33,594 nucleotides of DNA from Pseudomonadota bacterium (GCA_030538085.1 JAUNUR010000032.1:1-33594); one strand, 5' to 3'; shown: positions 9,736 to 21,487, counted from the first letter of the stretch. A program made the numbers and translations. Notes: generated from the sequence alone by a model not told the origin.

Positions 9736-9831
9736 CGTCATTGCGGCGAAGGCCGCAATCCATGGAGCGCCACCTTGACACGGCGTTCACCTGCGGACAC
9801 CGTGTGGATTGCGGCCTTCGCCGCAATGACG
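9736..9831. repeat. Paired 27-base inverted repeats, fumC-uvrB gap
   Basis: Two exact 27-base copies in opposite orientation, 9736-9762 and 9805-9831, separated by 42 bases. Each begins CGTCATTGCGG and ends CCGCAATCCA in its own orientation, and each contains an internal palindrome (TTGCGGC-GAAG-GCCGCAA). The pair could form one large cruciform or two smaller hairpins. It occupies the 273-base gap between the fumC stop and the uvrB start, both on the minus strand. A single diverged copy is found at 12527-12553. I recall similar REP-like sequences in other beta- and gammaproteobacteria. Confidence 0.85.
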
Positions 9832-9895
9832 GGATGAGGTGAAGGCATTACATAGGCTTGTCCTGAATGACGAAACTCTCAATAGGCCAAATGAC

Positions 9896-11320
9896 TCATT
9901 CTGAAGCACCGCCCACCATATCCGCTGGCCGCACCCAGGCGTCGAACTGCTCGGCCGTGACGTGGCCGGTCGCCAGCGCCGCCTCGCGCAGGCTCAAGCC
10001 CTCCGCATGCGCCTTCTTGGCGATCTGCGCCGCCTTGTCGTAGCCGATGTGCGGGTTGAGCGCCGTCACCAGCATCAGCGAGCGGCTCACCAGCTCGTCG
10101 ATGCGCGCGCGGTTGGGCTCGATGCCGACGGCGCAGTGGTCGTTGAAGCTCGCCATGCCATCGGCCAGCAGACGCACGCTTTGCAGAAAATTGTGCGCGA
10201 TCAGGGGACGGAACACGTTCAGCTCGAAATTGCCGCTGGCACCGCCGATGTTGATGGCCACGTCGTTGCCCATCACCTGCGCGCACAGCATGGTCAGCGC
10301 CTCGCTCTGCGTCGGGTTGACCTTGCCGGGCATGATGGACGAGCCCGGCTCGTTCTCGGGAATGCTGATCTCGCCAATGCCGCTGCGTGGGCCGCTGGCC
10401 AGCCAGCGCACGTCGTTGGCGATCTTCGTCAGGCTGGCGGCCAGTCCCTTGAGCGCGCCGTGCGCCTGCACCAGCGCGTCGCAGCTTGCAAGCGCCTCGA
10501 ACTTGTTCGGCGCGGTGACGAAGGGCAGGTCCGTCAGCCGCGCCAGCTCCGCCGCCGCAGCCTCGGCATAGCCGGGAGGCGCGTTCAGCCCCGTGCCCAC
10601 CGCCGTGCCGCCCAGCGCCAGTTCGCACAGGTGCGGCAGCGCGGCGCGCACATGCGCTTCAGCATGATCGAGTTGCGCCACGTAGCCCGAGAACTCCTGC
10701 CCCAGCGTCAGCGGCGTGGCGTCCTGCAAATGCGTGCGGCCAATCTTGACGATGCCCGCGAAGTCGCGCGACTTGGTCGCCAGCGTGCCGCGCAGCTTTC
10801 GCAAGGCGGGCAGCAGCGCGAGGGTGATGGCCCGCACCGCCGCCACGTGCATCGCCGTGGGGAACACGTCGTTGCTTGACTGGCTTTTGTTCACGTCGTC
10901 GTTCGGGTGCACCAGTCGTCCCTCGCCACGTGGGCCACCGAGCAGTTCGCTAGCGCGGTTGGCAACGACTTCGTTCAGATTCATGTTGGTCTGCGTGCCC
11001 GAGCCGGTCTGCCACACCACCAGCGGAAATTCATCCACATGCTGGCCGGCCAGCACCTCGTCTGTGGCGGCCACGATGGCGCCGGCCCGGCGCTCGTCCA
11101 GCCGCCCGAGCCGCTGGTTCACCACCGCCGCCGCGCGCTTGACCAGCGCCAGCGCATGGATGATCTCGCGCGGCTGGCGCTCGCCCGAGATATCGAAGTT
11201 TTGCAGCGAGCGCTGCGTCTGCGCGCCCCACAGACGATGAGCGGGCACGTCGATGGGGCCAAAGCTGTCGCGCTCGGTGCGCGATGCCATGGCGCGGTCA
11301 GTACCAATGATGTTCGTCAT
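9896..11320 (-). CDS. fumC: Class II fumarate hydratase (FumC type)
   Basis: A 474-residue member of the fumarase/aspartase superfamily converting fumarate to malate in the TCA cycle without an Fe-S cluster. Visible signatures are [10 protein letters not shown] (about 106-114), [16 protein letters not shown] with His197 as catalytic base, and the family signature [10 protein letters not shown] at residues 326-335, whose mobile loop carries the active-site serine. Length fits FumC rather than argininosuccinate lyase or aspartase. The start at 11320 has no clear ribosome binding site; Met11 at 11290 is an alternative. A class I fumarase gene lies only 1.4 kb away on the other strand. Confidence 0.96.
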   Translation of the reverse strand: MTNIIGTDRAMASRTERDSFGPIDVPAHRLWGAQTQRSLQNFDISGERQPREIIHALALVKRAAAVVNQRLGRLDERRAGAIVAATDEVLAGQHVDEFPLVVWQTGSGTQTNMNLNEVVANRASELLGGPRGEGRLVHPNDDVNKSQSSNDVFPTAMHVAAVRAITLALLPALRKLRGTLATKSRDFAGIVKIGRTHLQDATPLTLGQEFSGYVAQLDHAEAHVRAALPHLCELALGGTAVGTGLNAPPGYAEAAAAELARLTDLPFVTAPNKFEALASCDALVQAHGALKGLAASLTKIANDVRWLASGPRSGIGEISIPENEPGSSIMPGKVNPTQSEALTMLCAQVMGNDVAINIGGASGNFELNVFRPLIAHNFLQSVRLLADGMASFNDHCAVGIEPNRARIDELVSRSLMLVTALNPHIGYDKAAQIAKKAHAEGLSLREAALATGHVTAEQFDAWVRPADMVGGASE

Positions 11321-11506
11321 GATGAATATGAGTTAGCGATTTCGTCCTACAGCGACAGCCGCCTGACAGACGTGCTTTCGCGTGGCAGCGTGCCTAGACT
11401 GCATGCCGTTGTACCCGACCCATGCGTCCTTCGCATGCAAGGGACCGATTCACACGTATCGGCTTCATGCATTTGCACGCCGAACACCTTCCCTGGAGCA
11501 CACACC

Positions 11507-12496
11507 ATGACCACGTTCGACACCCTGGCGCGCGATCTGGCGAGCCGATTCAACCTGGGCGACAAGGCCAGCCCATTCCTGCGCATGCTGCTGGCGCACA
11601 TGACCAATCCGGACAAGGGCGGGCTGCCCGGCTTCATGCAGCACCTGCGCCAGGCCGACTGGACCATGCTGGACAGCTGGCTGGGCCAGGCCGATCTGGC
11701 CACCTCCGCCACCGATGCGCACATCGAGCGCGCTTTCGGCGGCGCGGGCGGCCTGATCGGCGCCATGACCAGCAAGCTGGGCCTGGGACGCGACACCATC
11801 ATTCGCGCGCTGGGCTTCGCCGTGCCGGCGCTGCTGGGCCGCTTGACGCCCGGCGGCACCGTGTCGACCGTGCTGACGCCCGAAACCACGGCCTACATTG
11901 GCGACCGGCGTGAATGGCTGGTGCCGGCGGCGACGGTTGCCCCCGCCGCGTCCACCAGCGGCGGCATGGGCTGGCTGCCCTGGGTGGCCGCCGCCGTGCT
12001 GGCGGCCCTGCTGCTGGGCTGGTGTGCCCTGCAAAAGCCAACCGCCACCACCGACACGGCACAACCCACCCCGAACACCGCCACCGTACCCGCGCCCAGT
12101 GGCGCAACGCCCTCGCCCGTGGCCCAGGCGTCCGAGGAGCCGGCTGGCGCCGGCATCCTGGCATGGCGCCTGGACGACATGCCCGCGCTGAAGGTGTACT
12201 TCGACAGCGGCAGCGCCGCCGTGTCGGACGAATTCACCAGCCAGGCCAAGGAGCTGGTGGACTACCTTGCCGCCAATCCCGACGCGAAAGCCGCGATCTC
12301 CGGCTTCAACGACCCGACGGGCGATCCCGAGAAAAACGCCGAGCTGTCCAAGAACCGCGCCGAGGCCGTGAAAGCCACGCTCGAAACGCTGGGCGTGGCC
12401 GCTGATCGGCTGGAACTGCGCAAGCCAGCCGATACCACGGGCACCGCCGACACCAACGCCGCATCCCGCCGTGTGGAAGTCACCCTGTTCAGGTAA
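11507..12496 (+). CDS. YidB-like (DUF937-type) and OmpA-domain membrane protein
   Basis: A 329-residue protein started at ATG 11507, eight bases after a GGAG Shine-Dalgarno; the frame stays open far upstream but runs antisense through fumC. Residues about 10-130 resemble YidB-like domains (GGLPGFMQHLRQADWTMLDSWLG, then SKLGLGRDTIIRALGFAVPALLGRLTPGG). One transmembrane helix follows (about 157-178, GWLPWVAAAVLAALLLGWCA), then a Pro/Thr/Ala-rich linker. Residues about 228-329 are an OmpA-like peptidoglycan-binding domain (LKVYFDSGSAAV to NRAEAVKATLETLGV). The layout suggests an inner-membrane anchor with a periplasmic wall-binding head. The function is not established; it is transcribed alone and ends before a good terminator. 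Confidence 0.85.
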   Translation: MTTFDTLARDLASRFNLGDKASPFLRMLLAHMTNPDKGGLPGFMQHLRQADWTMLDSWLGQADLATSATDAHIERAFGGAGGLIGAMTSKLGLGRDTIIRALGFAVPALLGRLTPGGTVSTVLTPETTAYIGDRREWLVPAATVAPAASTSGGMGWLPWVAAAVLAALLLGWCALQKPTATTDTAQPTPNTATVPAPSGATPSPVAQASEEPAGAGILAWRLDDMPALKVYFDSGSAAVSDEFTSQAKELVDYLAANPDAKAAISGFNDPTGDPEKNAELSKNRAEAVKATLETLGVAADRLELRKPADTTGTADTNAASRRVEVTLFR

Positions 12497-12526
12497 TTCC
12501 ATTTCCACTTCAAGGCGTCAAATCAC

Positions 12527-12553
12527 CGTCATCCTGGCGAAGTCCGGGATCCA
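12527..12553 (+). repeat. Solo copy of the 27-base REP-like module
   Basis: This stretch begins CGTCAT, contains GGCGAAG and ends GGGATCCA, with the same length and end sequences as the paired modules at 9736-9762 and 9805-9831 but a changed palindrome. It sits 31 bases after the stop of the OmpA-domain gene and just ahead of the terminator. Confidence 0.6.
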
Positions 12554-12573
12554 TGTGTGCCGCCCCACCAGCC

Positions 12574-12598
12574 AAGCCCGCGTGCGCGCGGGCTTTTT
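12574..12598 (+). terminator. Rho-independent terminator after the OmpA-domain gene
   Basis: A 9-bp stem (AAGCCCGCG paired with CGCGGGCTT), a TGCG loop, and five T at 12594-12598. It is oriented to end transcription of the upstream gene and insulates the class I fumarase gene, which starts 97 bases further on. Confidence 0.85.
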
Positions 12599-12694
12599 CG
12601 TGCGTTGGCCCCATGAAAGGGCGAGGCGGATAATCGGCGCCACGGAGCGCGGGGAACGTCCGCCGCGCTTTTCCTCAATCTGTTTCGCCCTGCC

Positions 12695-14245
12695 ATGACG
12701 ACCATCCGCCAAGACGACCTCATCGAATCCATCGCCGCCGCGCTGCAATACATCAGCTACTACCACCCGACCGACTACATCCAGCACCTGGCACGCGCAT
12801 ACGAGCGCGAGCAGAGCCCCGCCGCCAAGGACGCGATGGCGCAGATCCTCACCAACAGCAAGATGAGCGCCACCGGCCACCGCCCGATCTGCCAGGACAC
12901 GGGCATCGTCAACGTGTTCCTGAAGGTGGGTATGGACGTGCGCTGGGAAGGCTTCACTGGCAGCCTGGACGACGCCATCAACGAAGGCGTGCGCCGCGGC
13001 TACAACCTGGCCGAGAACAAGCTGCGCGCCAGCGTGGTGGCCGATCCGCACTTCGCCCGCATCAACACCAAGGACAACACACCCGCCGTCATCTTCACCG
13101 AGATCGTGCCGGGAGGCGCGGTGGACATCACCGTAGCAGCCAAGGGCGGCGGCTCTGAAAACAAGAGCAAGATGGCCATGCTGAACCCCAGCGACAGCCT
13201 GGTCGACTGGGTGCTGAAGACGGTGCCCACCATGGGCGCCGGCTGGTGCCCGCCCGGCATGCTGGGCATCGGCATCGGCGGCACGGCCGAGAAGGCGGTG
13301 CTGCTGGCCAAGCAGAGCCTGATGGACGACCTGGACATGTACCAGCTGCAGGAAAAAGCGGCCAAGGGCGAGAAACTCACGCAAGTCGAGGAACTGCGCC
13401 TGGAGCTGTTCGAGAAGGTCAATGCCCTCGGCATCGGCGCGCAGGGCCTGGGCGGGCTGACCACGGTGCTGGACGTGAAGATCGCCATGTACCCCACGCA
13501 CGCGGCATCGAAACCCGTGGCCATGATCCCCAACTGCGCCGCCACGCGCCACGCGCACTTCGTGCTGGACGGCAGCGGCCCGGTCTACCTCGACCCGCCG
13601 AGCCTCGACCTGTGGCCCAAGGTGGACTGGACGCCCGATACCGAGAAGAGCCAGCGCGTCGACCTGAACACGTTGACCAAGGAGCAGGTTGCGTCGTGGA
13701 AGCCCGGCCAGACCCTGCTGCTGAACGGCAAGATGCTCACCGGCCGCGACGCCGCGCACAAGCGCATCCAGGACATGCTGGCGAAAGGAGAGAAGCTGCC
13801 CGTGGACTTCACCAACCGCGTCATCTACTACGTTGGCCCGGTCGATCCGGTGAAGGACGAAGCGGTCGGCCCCGCCGGCCCCACCACCGCCACGCGCATG
13901 GACAAGTTCACCGACATGATGTTGAGCCAGACGGGCCTGATCGCCATGATCGGCAAGGCCGAGCGCGGCCCCACCGCCATCGAGGCGATCAAGCAGCACA
14001 AGAGCGCCTACCTGATGGCCGTGGGCGGCGCCGCCTACCTGGTCAGCAAGGCCATCCAGACCGCCAAGGTGGTCGGCTTCGAGGACCTGGGGATGGAAGC
14101 CATCTACGAATTCGACGTGGTTGACATGCCTGTGACCGTGGCGGTGGACGCCGGCGGCACCAGCGCCCACATCACCGGCCCCGCCGAGTGGGAAAAGCGC
14201 ATCGCCTCGGGCGAATTCAAGGGCATCGCCATCGGCGCGGCTTGA
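12695..14245 (+). CDS. Class I (iron-sulfur) fumarate hydratase
   Basis: A 516-residue [4Fe-4S]-dependent hydratase of the FumA/FumB type, converting fumarate to malate. The three cluster cysteines are visible as Cys66 (RPICQDTG), Cys185 (GAGWCPPG) and Cys281 (PNCAATRHAHF). The N-terminal domain carries the cluster and the C-terminal beta domain includes GPTTATRMDKF and DAGGTSAH. Such enzymes lose activity when the cluster is oxidised, so they depend on the isc system encoded in this window. murI follows after 15 bases, so the two may be co-transcribed. Another class I hydratase (e.g. tartrate dehydratase) is less likely because one chain contains both domains. I withhold a fumA/fumB symbol. 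Confidence 0.95.
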   Translation: MTTIRQDDLIESIAAALQYISYYHPTDYIQHLARAYEREQSPAAKDAMAQILTNSKMSATGHRPICQDTGIVNVFLKVGMDVRWEGFTGSLDDAINEGVRRGYNLAENKLRASVVADPHFARINTKDNTPAVIFTEIVPGGAVDITVAAKGGGSENKSKMAMLNPSDSLVDWVLKTVPTMGAGWCPPGMLGIGIGGTAEKAVLLAKQSLMDDLDMYQLQEKAAKGEKLTQVEELRLELFEKVNALGIGAQGLGGLTTVLDVKIAMYPTHAASKPVAMIPNCAATRHAHFVLDGSGPVYLDPPSLDLWPKVDWTPDTEKSQRVDLNTLTKEQVASWKPGQTLLLNGKMLTGRDAAHKRIQDMLAKGEKLPVDFTNRVIYYVGPVDPVKDEAVGPAGPTTATRMDKFTDMMLSQTGLIAMIGKAERGPTAIEAIKQHKSAYLMAVGGAAYLVSKAIQTAKVVGFEDLGMEAIYEFDVVDMPVTVAVDAGGTSAHITGPAEWEKRIASGEFKGIAIGAA

Positions 14246-14260
14246 GCGGAAACGCCCACC

Positions 14261-15067
14261 GTGCCCCGGCAAGACGCGCCCATCGGCGTGTTCGACAGCG
14301 GCATTGGCGGCCTGTCGGTGCTGCGGGCGCTGCGGGCGGCCCTGCCACACGAGCACTTCGTCTATTTCGCCGACAGCGCGCACGCGCCCTATGGCGAGCG
14401 CGACGATGCCTATGTGCTCGCGCGTTCGCGCGCCGTGCTGGCGGCACTGCGCCAGTCTCACGGCATCAAGGCCTTCGTGATCGCCTGCAACACCGCCACG
14501 GCGGCGGCGGCACGAACGCTGCGCGAAGAGCACCCAGACGCCCTGCTCGTCGGCATCGAGCCCGCGCTCAAGCCAGCGCTGGCGCTCACGCACACGGGGC
14601 GCATCGGTGTATGGGCCACGCGGGCCACCCTGGCCAGCGGCAAGTTCCAGACGCTGTACCAGGCCTGGTCGGCGCAGGCCGAATACGTGCTGCAAGCCTG
14701 CGACGGGCTGGCAAGCGCCATCGACACGGAAGCCATCAGCGCCGATTCGACGCCGGTGAGAGCGCTGATCGACCGATACCTGGACGCCCTGGGGCCGCTG
14801 GGCGATGCCCCTGGCGCCATCGACACGCTGGTACTGGGCTGCACGCACTACCCGCTGGCGCGCGAACACCTGCTGGCCAGCCTGGCGGGCCGCGCCGTCG
14901 CGCTGCTCGACCCCGCCGACGCGGTGGCGCGCCACACCCGCACGCTGCTGCAAGCGGCCGGCCTGGCGCGCGCGGCCAGCGTCGCCCCACAAGGGCAGCT
15001 GACATTGCGTGCCTCGGGGCCAGACGTGGCGCTGCATGCAGCGGCGTGGCGCTGGCTGGATGCCTGA
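14261..15067 (+). CDS. murI: Glutamate racemase
   Basis: A 268-residue cofactor-independent racemase that makes D-glutamate for peptidoglycan. The start is a GTG at 14261, 15 bases after the fumarase stop. Catalytic features are the N-terminal GVFDSGIGGLSV with Asp12 and Ser13, the first catalytic cysteine Cys76 in ACNTAT, and the second catalytic pair Cys194/His196 in LGCTHYP; the substrate-pocket motif FADSAHAPYG is also present. Length is normal for the family. It converges with the MFS gene, whose stop is 16 bases downstream. Confidence 0.96.
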   Translation: MPRQDAPIGVFDSGIGGLSVLRALRAALPHEHFVYFADSAHAPYGERDDAYVLARSRAVLAALRQSHGIKAFVIACNTATAAAARTLREEHPDALLVGIEPALKPALALTHTGRIGVWATRATLASGKFQTLYQAWSAQAEYVLQACDGLASAIDTEAISADSTPVRALIDRYLDALGPLGDAPGAIDTLVLGCTHYPLAREHLLASLAGRAVALLDPADAVARHTRTLLQAAGLARAASVAPQGQLTLRASGPDVALHAAAWRWLDA

Positions 15068-15083
15068 TCCTAGAAACGACAGC

Positions 15084-16388
15084 CTATGCGATGCCCCGCG
15101 TGCTCATGGCCCGGCCTCGGTGGACGTTGATCGGCAACAGCGCCAGCAGGCCCAGCACGAACAGCACGGTAGTGGACGCGATGGCCACGCGCTGGTTACC
15201 GCCGGTGGCCCAGGTGATCAGGCCATAGGCCAGTGGCCCCACGATGCTGGCCAGGCGGGTGGCGAAACTCCACAGCCCGAAGAATTCCGCCAGGTTCTCG
15301 CGCGGCGAGAACAGGCCCACCATGGCCCTGCCGACCGACTGGCTCGATCCCATACAGATGCCCGCGATCGTCGCCGCCACCCAGAACTGACCCTTGGTGG
15401 CGGCCAGCGCCGCGATCACGCAAGTCAACATCCAGCCCACCAGCGTGATGCCCAGCGTCAGTTTGTGACCGATGCGGTCCTGCAGATAGCCGCACGAGAA
15501 GGCGCCAGCCGCGGCGGCGACGTTGAGCACCATGATCAGCAGCATAGTCTCCTGCTGCTTGAAGCCGATCACCTGCTCGGCATAGATCGCCGCCAGCGTG
15601 ATCGCCACCGCCACGCCGCCCTGGTAGGCCACCGTGCACGCCAGCAACCACACGAAATCACGATACCGCCGCGCCTCGCGAAAGGTCTGCTTCAGGCGCC
15701 CCAGCGCCTCGCGCAGGTTGGCGGGCTCATCCGCGCCCGCCACGCCCTGGGCACGCTCGCGCAGCAGTGCGAAGGTCACGCAGGCGGCCAGCGCGTAGAC
15801 GATGGCGGTGATCCACATCGTCACCGGCACGAACCGCGATGCCGGTTGGCCCTGCCCCTGCGCGTGCAACACGTAGGCCAGGCAGATGGCCAGCGTCAGC
15901 ATGCCGCCCACGTAGCCGAAGGCCCAGCCCCAACCACTGACCTTGCCCAGGCTCTCTGGCCTGGCAAGCTCCGGCAGAAACGCCGCCGTGAGCGATTCGC
16001 CGTAGGAATAGAAGGTATTGGAAACAATGATGAGCAGCATCGCCAGCACCACGCTGCCCGGCTGCGCGAAAGCCAGTGCCGCTGTCGCCAGCACGCAGGC
16101 CGCCGTGGACAGCATCAGCAGCTTCTTCTTGGCGCCCCGCAGATCGGCCCACGCCCCCAGGCTGGGCATGGTGAGCATGACGATGGCGTAGGAGATGGAC
16201 AGCGCCACCGTCCAGGCCAGCGGCGCCCAGTCGGCGCCACCCGCCACGCCACCCACGAAATAGGCCGCGAACACCGCCGTGATGACCACGGTGGTATAGC
16301 CCGAGTTGGCGAAGTCGTACATCGCCCAGCCCAGCAACTCGCGTCGCCGCACGCCGGGGTTGAGTACCTCAGTGGAAAACAAGGCCAT
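15084..16388 (-). CDS. MFS permease of the Atg22-like (UMF1) type
   Basis: A 434-residue integral membrane protein with about 12 hydrophobic segments. The start is ATG 16388 (MALFSTEVLNPG), about ten bases after a strong Shine-Dalgarno (AGGAGGAG); a longer upstream frame is open but unlikely. The N-terminal GWAMYDFANSGYTTVVITAV is typical of the family related to yeast vacuolar effluxer Atg22, and GAWADLRGAKKKLL is the MFS motif A between helices 2 and 3. The substrate cannot be deduced; bacterial members are uncharacterised transporters, perhaps of amino acids by analogy to Atg22. The gene converges with murI. Confidence 0.9.
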   Translation of the reverse strand: MALFSTEVLNPGVRRRELLGWAMYDFANSGYTTVVITAVFAAYFVGGVAGGADWAPLAWTVALSISYAIVMLTMPSLGAWADLRGAKKKLLMLSTAACVLATAALAFAQPGSVVLAMLLIIVSNTFYSYGESLTAAFLPELARPESLGKVSGWGWAFGYVGGMLTLAICLAYVLHAQGQGQPASRFVPVTMWITAIVYALAACVTFALLRERAQGVAGADEPANLREALGRLKQTFREARRYRDFVWLLACTVAYQGGVAVAITLAAIYAEQVIGFKQQETMLLIMVLNVAAAAGAFSCGYLQDRIGHKLTLGITLVGWMLTCVIAALAATKGQFWVAATIAGICMGSSQSVGRAMVGLFSPRENLAEFFGLWSFATRLASIVGPLAYGLITWATGGNQRVAIASTTVLFVLGLLALLPINVHRGRAMSTRGIA

Positions 16389-16485
16389 GCGGTGCGTCTC
16401 CTCCTGCCCGGCGCCATCGGCCGGCCAGCACGCAGCATAGCAACCCGATGTGGCCGCGCCGACACACCGGCACGGCGGCGGCGCC

Positions 16486-17112
16486 TCAGTGCAGGTGGCG
16501 CGGGCGCCGGCCACCGCCATGGCCCGGCGTGCCGCTGCCCGGCCCGCGCGGCGGCTTGCCCAGCTCCAGCGAGCTGGTGAGCGCCGAATAGCGGCCCTGG
16601 AACAGCTTGTCGATCTCGCCGACCACGCCGCCCAGCTCGGCGCCGTCGAAGTGGCGCTCCATCAGGGCCACCACGTCCTCCACCAGCAGATCACGCTGCG
16701 CCTGCATGATGGCCTCGGGCGTGGGGCCAACGAACAGCAGCACGAAATCGTCGCGCGACTCGCGGCCCTGCTCCTCGTCATCCTCGTCGTAATCGGCGTC
16801 GTAGAACGTCACCTCGATCTGCGAACCCATGGCCGACAGTTCGTTGAGGTTCATGCACAGGTCGTCGAGCTGGTGGCGGAAGTCGTCCTCGCCCTGCAGC
16901 GTCCAGCACATCTGCAGCAGGTGCTGCTGCGGGTCGAAGCGGATGCCGGGCTCGTCCTCGTACAGGCTGGCGGCGCCATCGGCCAGCGAGCGGGCGCCAG
17001 CGTATTTCCACAGGGGTTTGAGAGCATCCTGCAGGGCGTCGAAGCCCACGTCGGTGCGCAATTTCACGTCGCCATGCACGTGAATCTCGAAAGGTGCGTC
17101 GTCGCGATTCAT
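16486..17112 (-). CDS. Uncharacterised acidic protein with Gly/Arg/His-rich tail
   Basis: A 208-residue soluble protein with no signal peptide or membrane segment. An N-terminal EIHVHGDVKLR strand is followed by helices (DALQDALKPLWKYAGARSL), a PGIRFDPQQHLLQMCWTLQG strand pair, an acidic segment (YDADYDEDDEEQGRESRDDF) and a helical part (QAQRDLLVEDVVALMERHFDG). It ends in a low-complexity tail, PPRGPGSGTPGHGGGRRPRHLH in two parts, rich in Gly, Arg and His, which could bind metal or nucleic acid. From memory it may belong to the family catalogued as DUF6806 in Burkholderiales; unverified. A purine-rich AGGACA precedes the ATG. It lies just downstream of the tRNA cluster. Confidence 0.85.
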   Translation of the reverse strand: MNRDDAPFEIHVHGDVKLRTDVGFDALQDALKPLWKYAGARSLADGAASLYEDEPGIRFDPQQHLLQMCWTLQGEDDFRHQLDDLCMNLNELSAMGSQIEVTFYDADYDEDDEEQGRESRDDFVLLFVGPTPEAIMQAQRDLLVEDVVALMERHFDGAELGGVVGEIDKLFQGRYSALTSSLELGKPPRGPGSGTPGHGGGRRPRHLH

Positions 17113-17135
17113 GGCGTTGTCCTGTCGTCAACTGG

Positions 17136-17228
17136 TGGTGCCCCGGGCCGGGATCGAACCGGCACGCTCCTTTTCAGGAAAGCGGCGGATTTTAAGTCCG
17201 CTGTGTCTACCAATTTCACCACCGGGGC
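17136..17228 (-). tRNA. tRNA-Leu (UAA)
   Basis: Reads GCCCCGGTGGTGAAATTGG at the 5' end on the minus strand, with acceptor stem GCCCCGG/CCGGGGC, an encoded CCA end, a long class II variable arm and anticodon loop ACTTAAAAT, giving anticodon UAA. It is 93 bases including CCA and the last of three tRNAs in a cluster. Confidence 0.97.
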
Positions 17229-17298
17229 CAAACGCGCATTGTCGCAGGCTGAATAACCTGATGGGCCGCGCGTGAAAAAAGAAGACGGGGGAAAAGAG

Positions 17299-17372
17299 TG
17301 GAGGCGCGACCCGGAGTCGAACCGGGCTAGACGGATTTGCAATCCGTTGCATAACCGCTTTGCTATCGCGCC
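17299..17372 (-). tRNA. tRNA-Cys (GCA)
   Basis: Begins GGCGCGATAGCAAAGCGG and ends in an encoded TCCA; the anticodon stem-loop CGGATTGCAAATCCG gives anticodon GCA, and the T loop GGTTCGACTCC is standard. It is 74 bases including CCA and the middle gene of the Gly-Cys-Leu cluster. Confidence 0.97.
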
Positions 17373-17445
17373 AGTATTGATACAAAAAAAGGAAGCCAAG
17401 CTTCCTTTTCTTGCTGCGGCCGGCTTGGTGGACCGGCTGCGAATT

Positions 17446-17521
17446 TGGAGCGGGAAACGAGGCTCGAACTCGCGACCTCAACCTTGGCAAGGTTGCGCTC
17501 TACCAACTGAGCTATTCCCGC
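17446..17521 (-). tRNA. tRNA-Gly (GCC)
   Basis: Begins GCGGGAATAGCTCAGTTGG and ends TCCA; the anticodon stem-loop AACCTTGCCAAGGTT gives anticodon GCC. It is 76 bases including CCA and the first gene transcribed in the cluster, 15 bases downstream of the promoter candidate at 17536-17565. Confidence 0.97.
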
Positions 17522-17535
17522 GTTGCAAGCCTTGC

Positions 17536-17565
17536 ATTGTAGCCTGAAATTCAGGCCTTTGGCAA
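17536..17565 (-). promoter_or_regulatory. Promoter candidate for the Gly-Cys-Leu tRNA operon
   Basis: On the minus strand, -35 TTGCCA (17560-17565) and -10 TACAAT (17536-17541) are separated by 18 bases. The -10 ends 14 bases before the mature 5' end of tRNA-Gly, an appropriate distance. The spacer contains a short inverted repeat, GCCTGAATTTCAGGC, which could also help terminate lon transcription. Confidence 0.65.
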
Positions 17566-17597
17566 GGCCGTCCAAAAATTTTCCGGATTAGCTCCGT

Positions 17598-20033
<2,436 letters not shown>

Positions 20034-20059
20034 GAAGAATCCTCAGGTGATCAGCCTGC

Positions 20060-20087
20060 AAATGGCTGCTCAGGTGTCATTTTCAAC
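20060..20087 (-). promoter_or_regulatory. Sigma-32-like (heat shock) promoter candidate for lon
   Basis: Minus-strand -35 GTTGAAA (20081-20087), 13-base spacer, and -10 AGCCATTT (20060-20067). Compared with the sigma-32 pattern CTTGAAA-N13-15-CCCCATnT as I recall it, 6 of 7 and 6 of 8 positions fit. The -10 edge is 26 bases from the lon ATG, leaving room for a short leader with the Shine-Dalgarno. Lon is a classic heat-shock gene, so the placement is biologically sensible; the match is by eye. Confidence 0.6.
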
Positions 20088-20155
20088 CCAGCGGCGGGCT
20101 GGGCGTGCAAAGCGGGGGTAAATCACCCGTGCCAGAGTGGGCAGCAGCGGAACTT

Positions 20156-20204
20156 GCTATTCATCGAATAGCTGCTCGCGCTTGCCCCGCCTGGCCTGGA
20201 GCCA
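20156..20204 (+). repeat. Dispersed TAGCTGCT-type repeat with small hairpin
   Basis: Contains a perfect palindrome GCTATTC-ATC-GAATAGC (20156-20172), running into TAGCTGCTCGCGCTTG and a GGCCTGGAGCC stretch. The ATAGCTGCTCGCGCTT core is shared with the minus strand of 22478-22556. It lies between the clpX stop and the lon promoter. Confidence 0.6.
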
Positions 20205-20205
20205 G

Positions 20206-20218
20206 AAAAGCCTTGAAA

Positions 20219-20230
<12 letters not shown>
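20206..20230 (-). terminator. Hairpin overlapping the clpX stop codon
   Basis: AAAAGCCT and AGGCTTTT form an 8-bp stem around a 7-base loop. On the minus strand the T run after the stem is only that within the stem, so termination of clpX may be partial. The plus-strand reading has the better T tract. The stem includes the last codons and stop of clpX (20219-20221 is the stop). Confidence 0.45.

Positions 20231-21487
<1,257 letters not shown>

Noticed and set aside
10907-11506. Upstream extension of the OmpA-domain gene
   Set aside because: It runs antisense through fumC; a GGAG site and the start of the YidB-like domain place the start at 11507.
12518-15037. An 839-codon minus-strand frame opposite fumarase and murI
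   Set aside because: It shadows two clear genes, has biased Gly/Arg/Val/His/Gln composition and no recognisable domain.
17272-17547. Short frames across the tRNA cluster (both strands)
   Set aside because: They are translations of tRNA genes, a common artefact.
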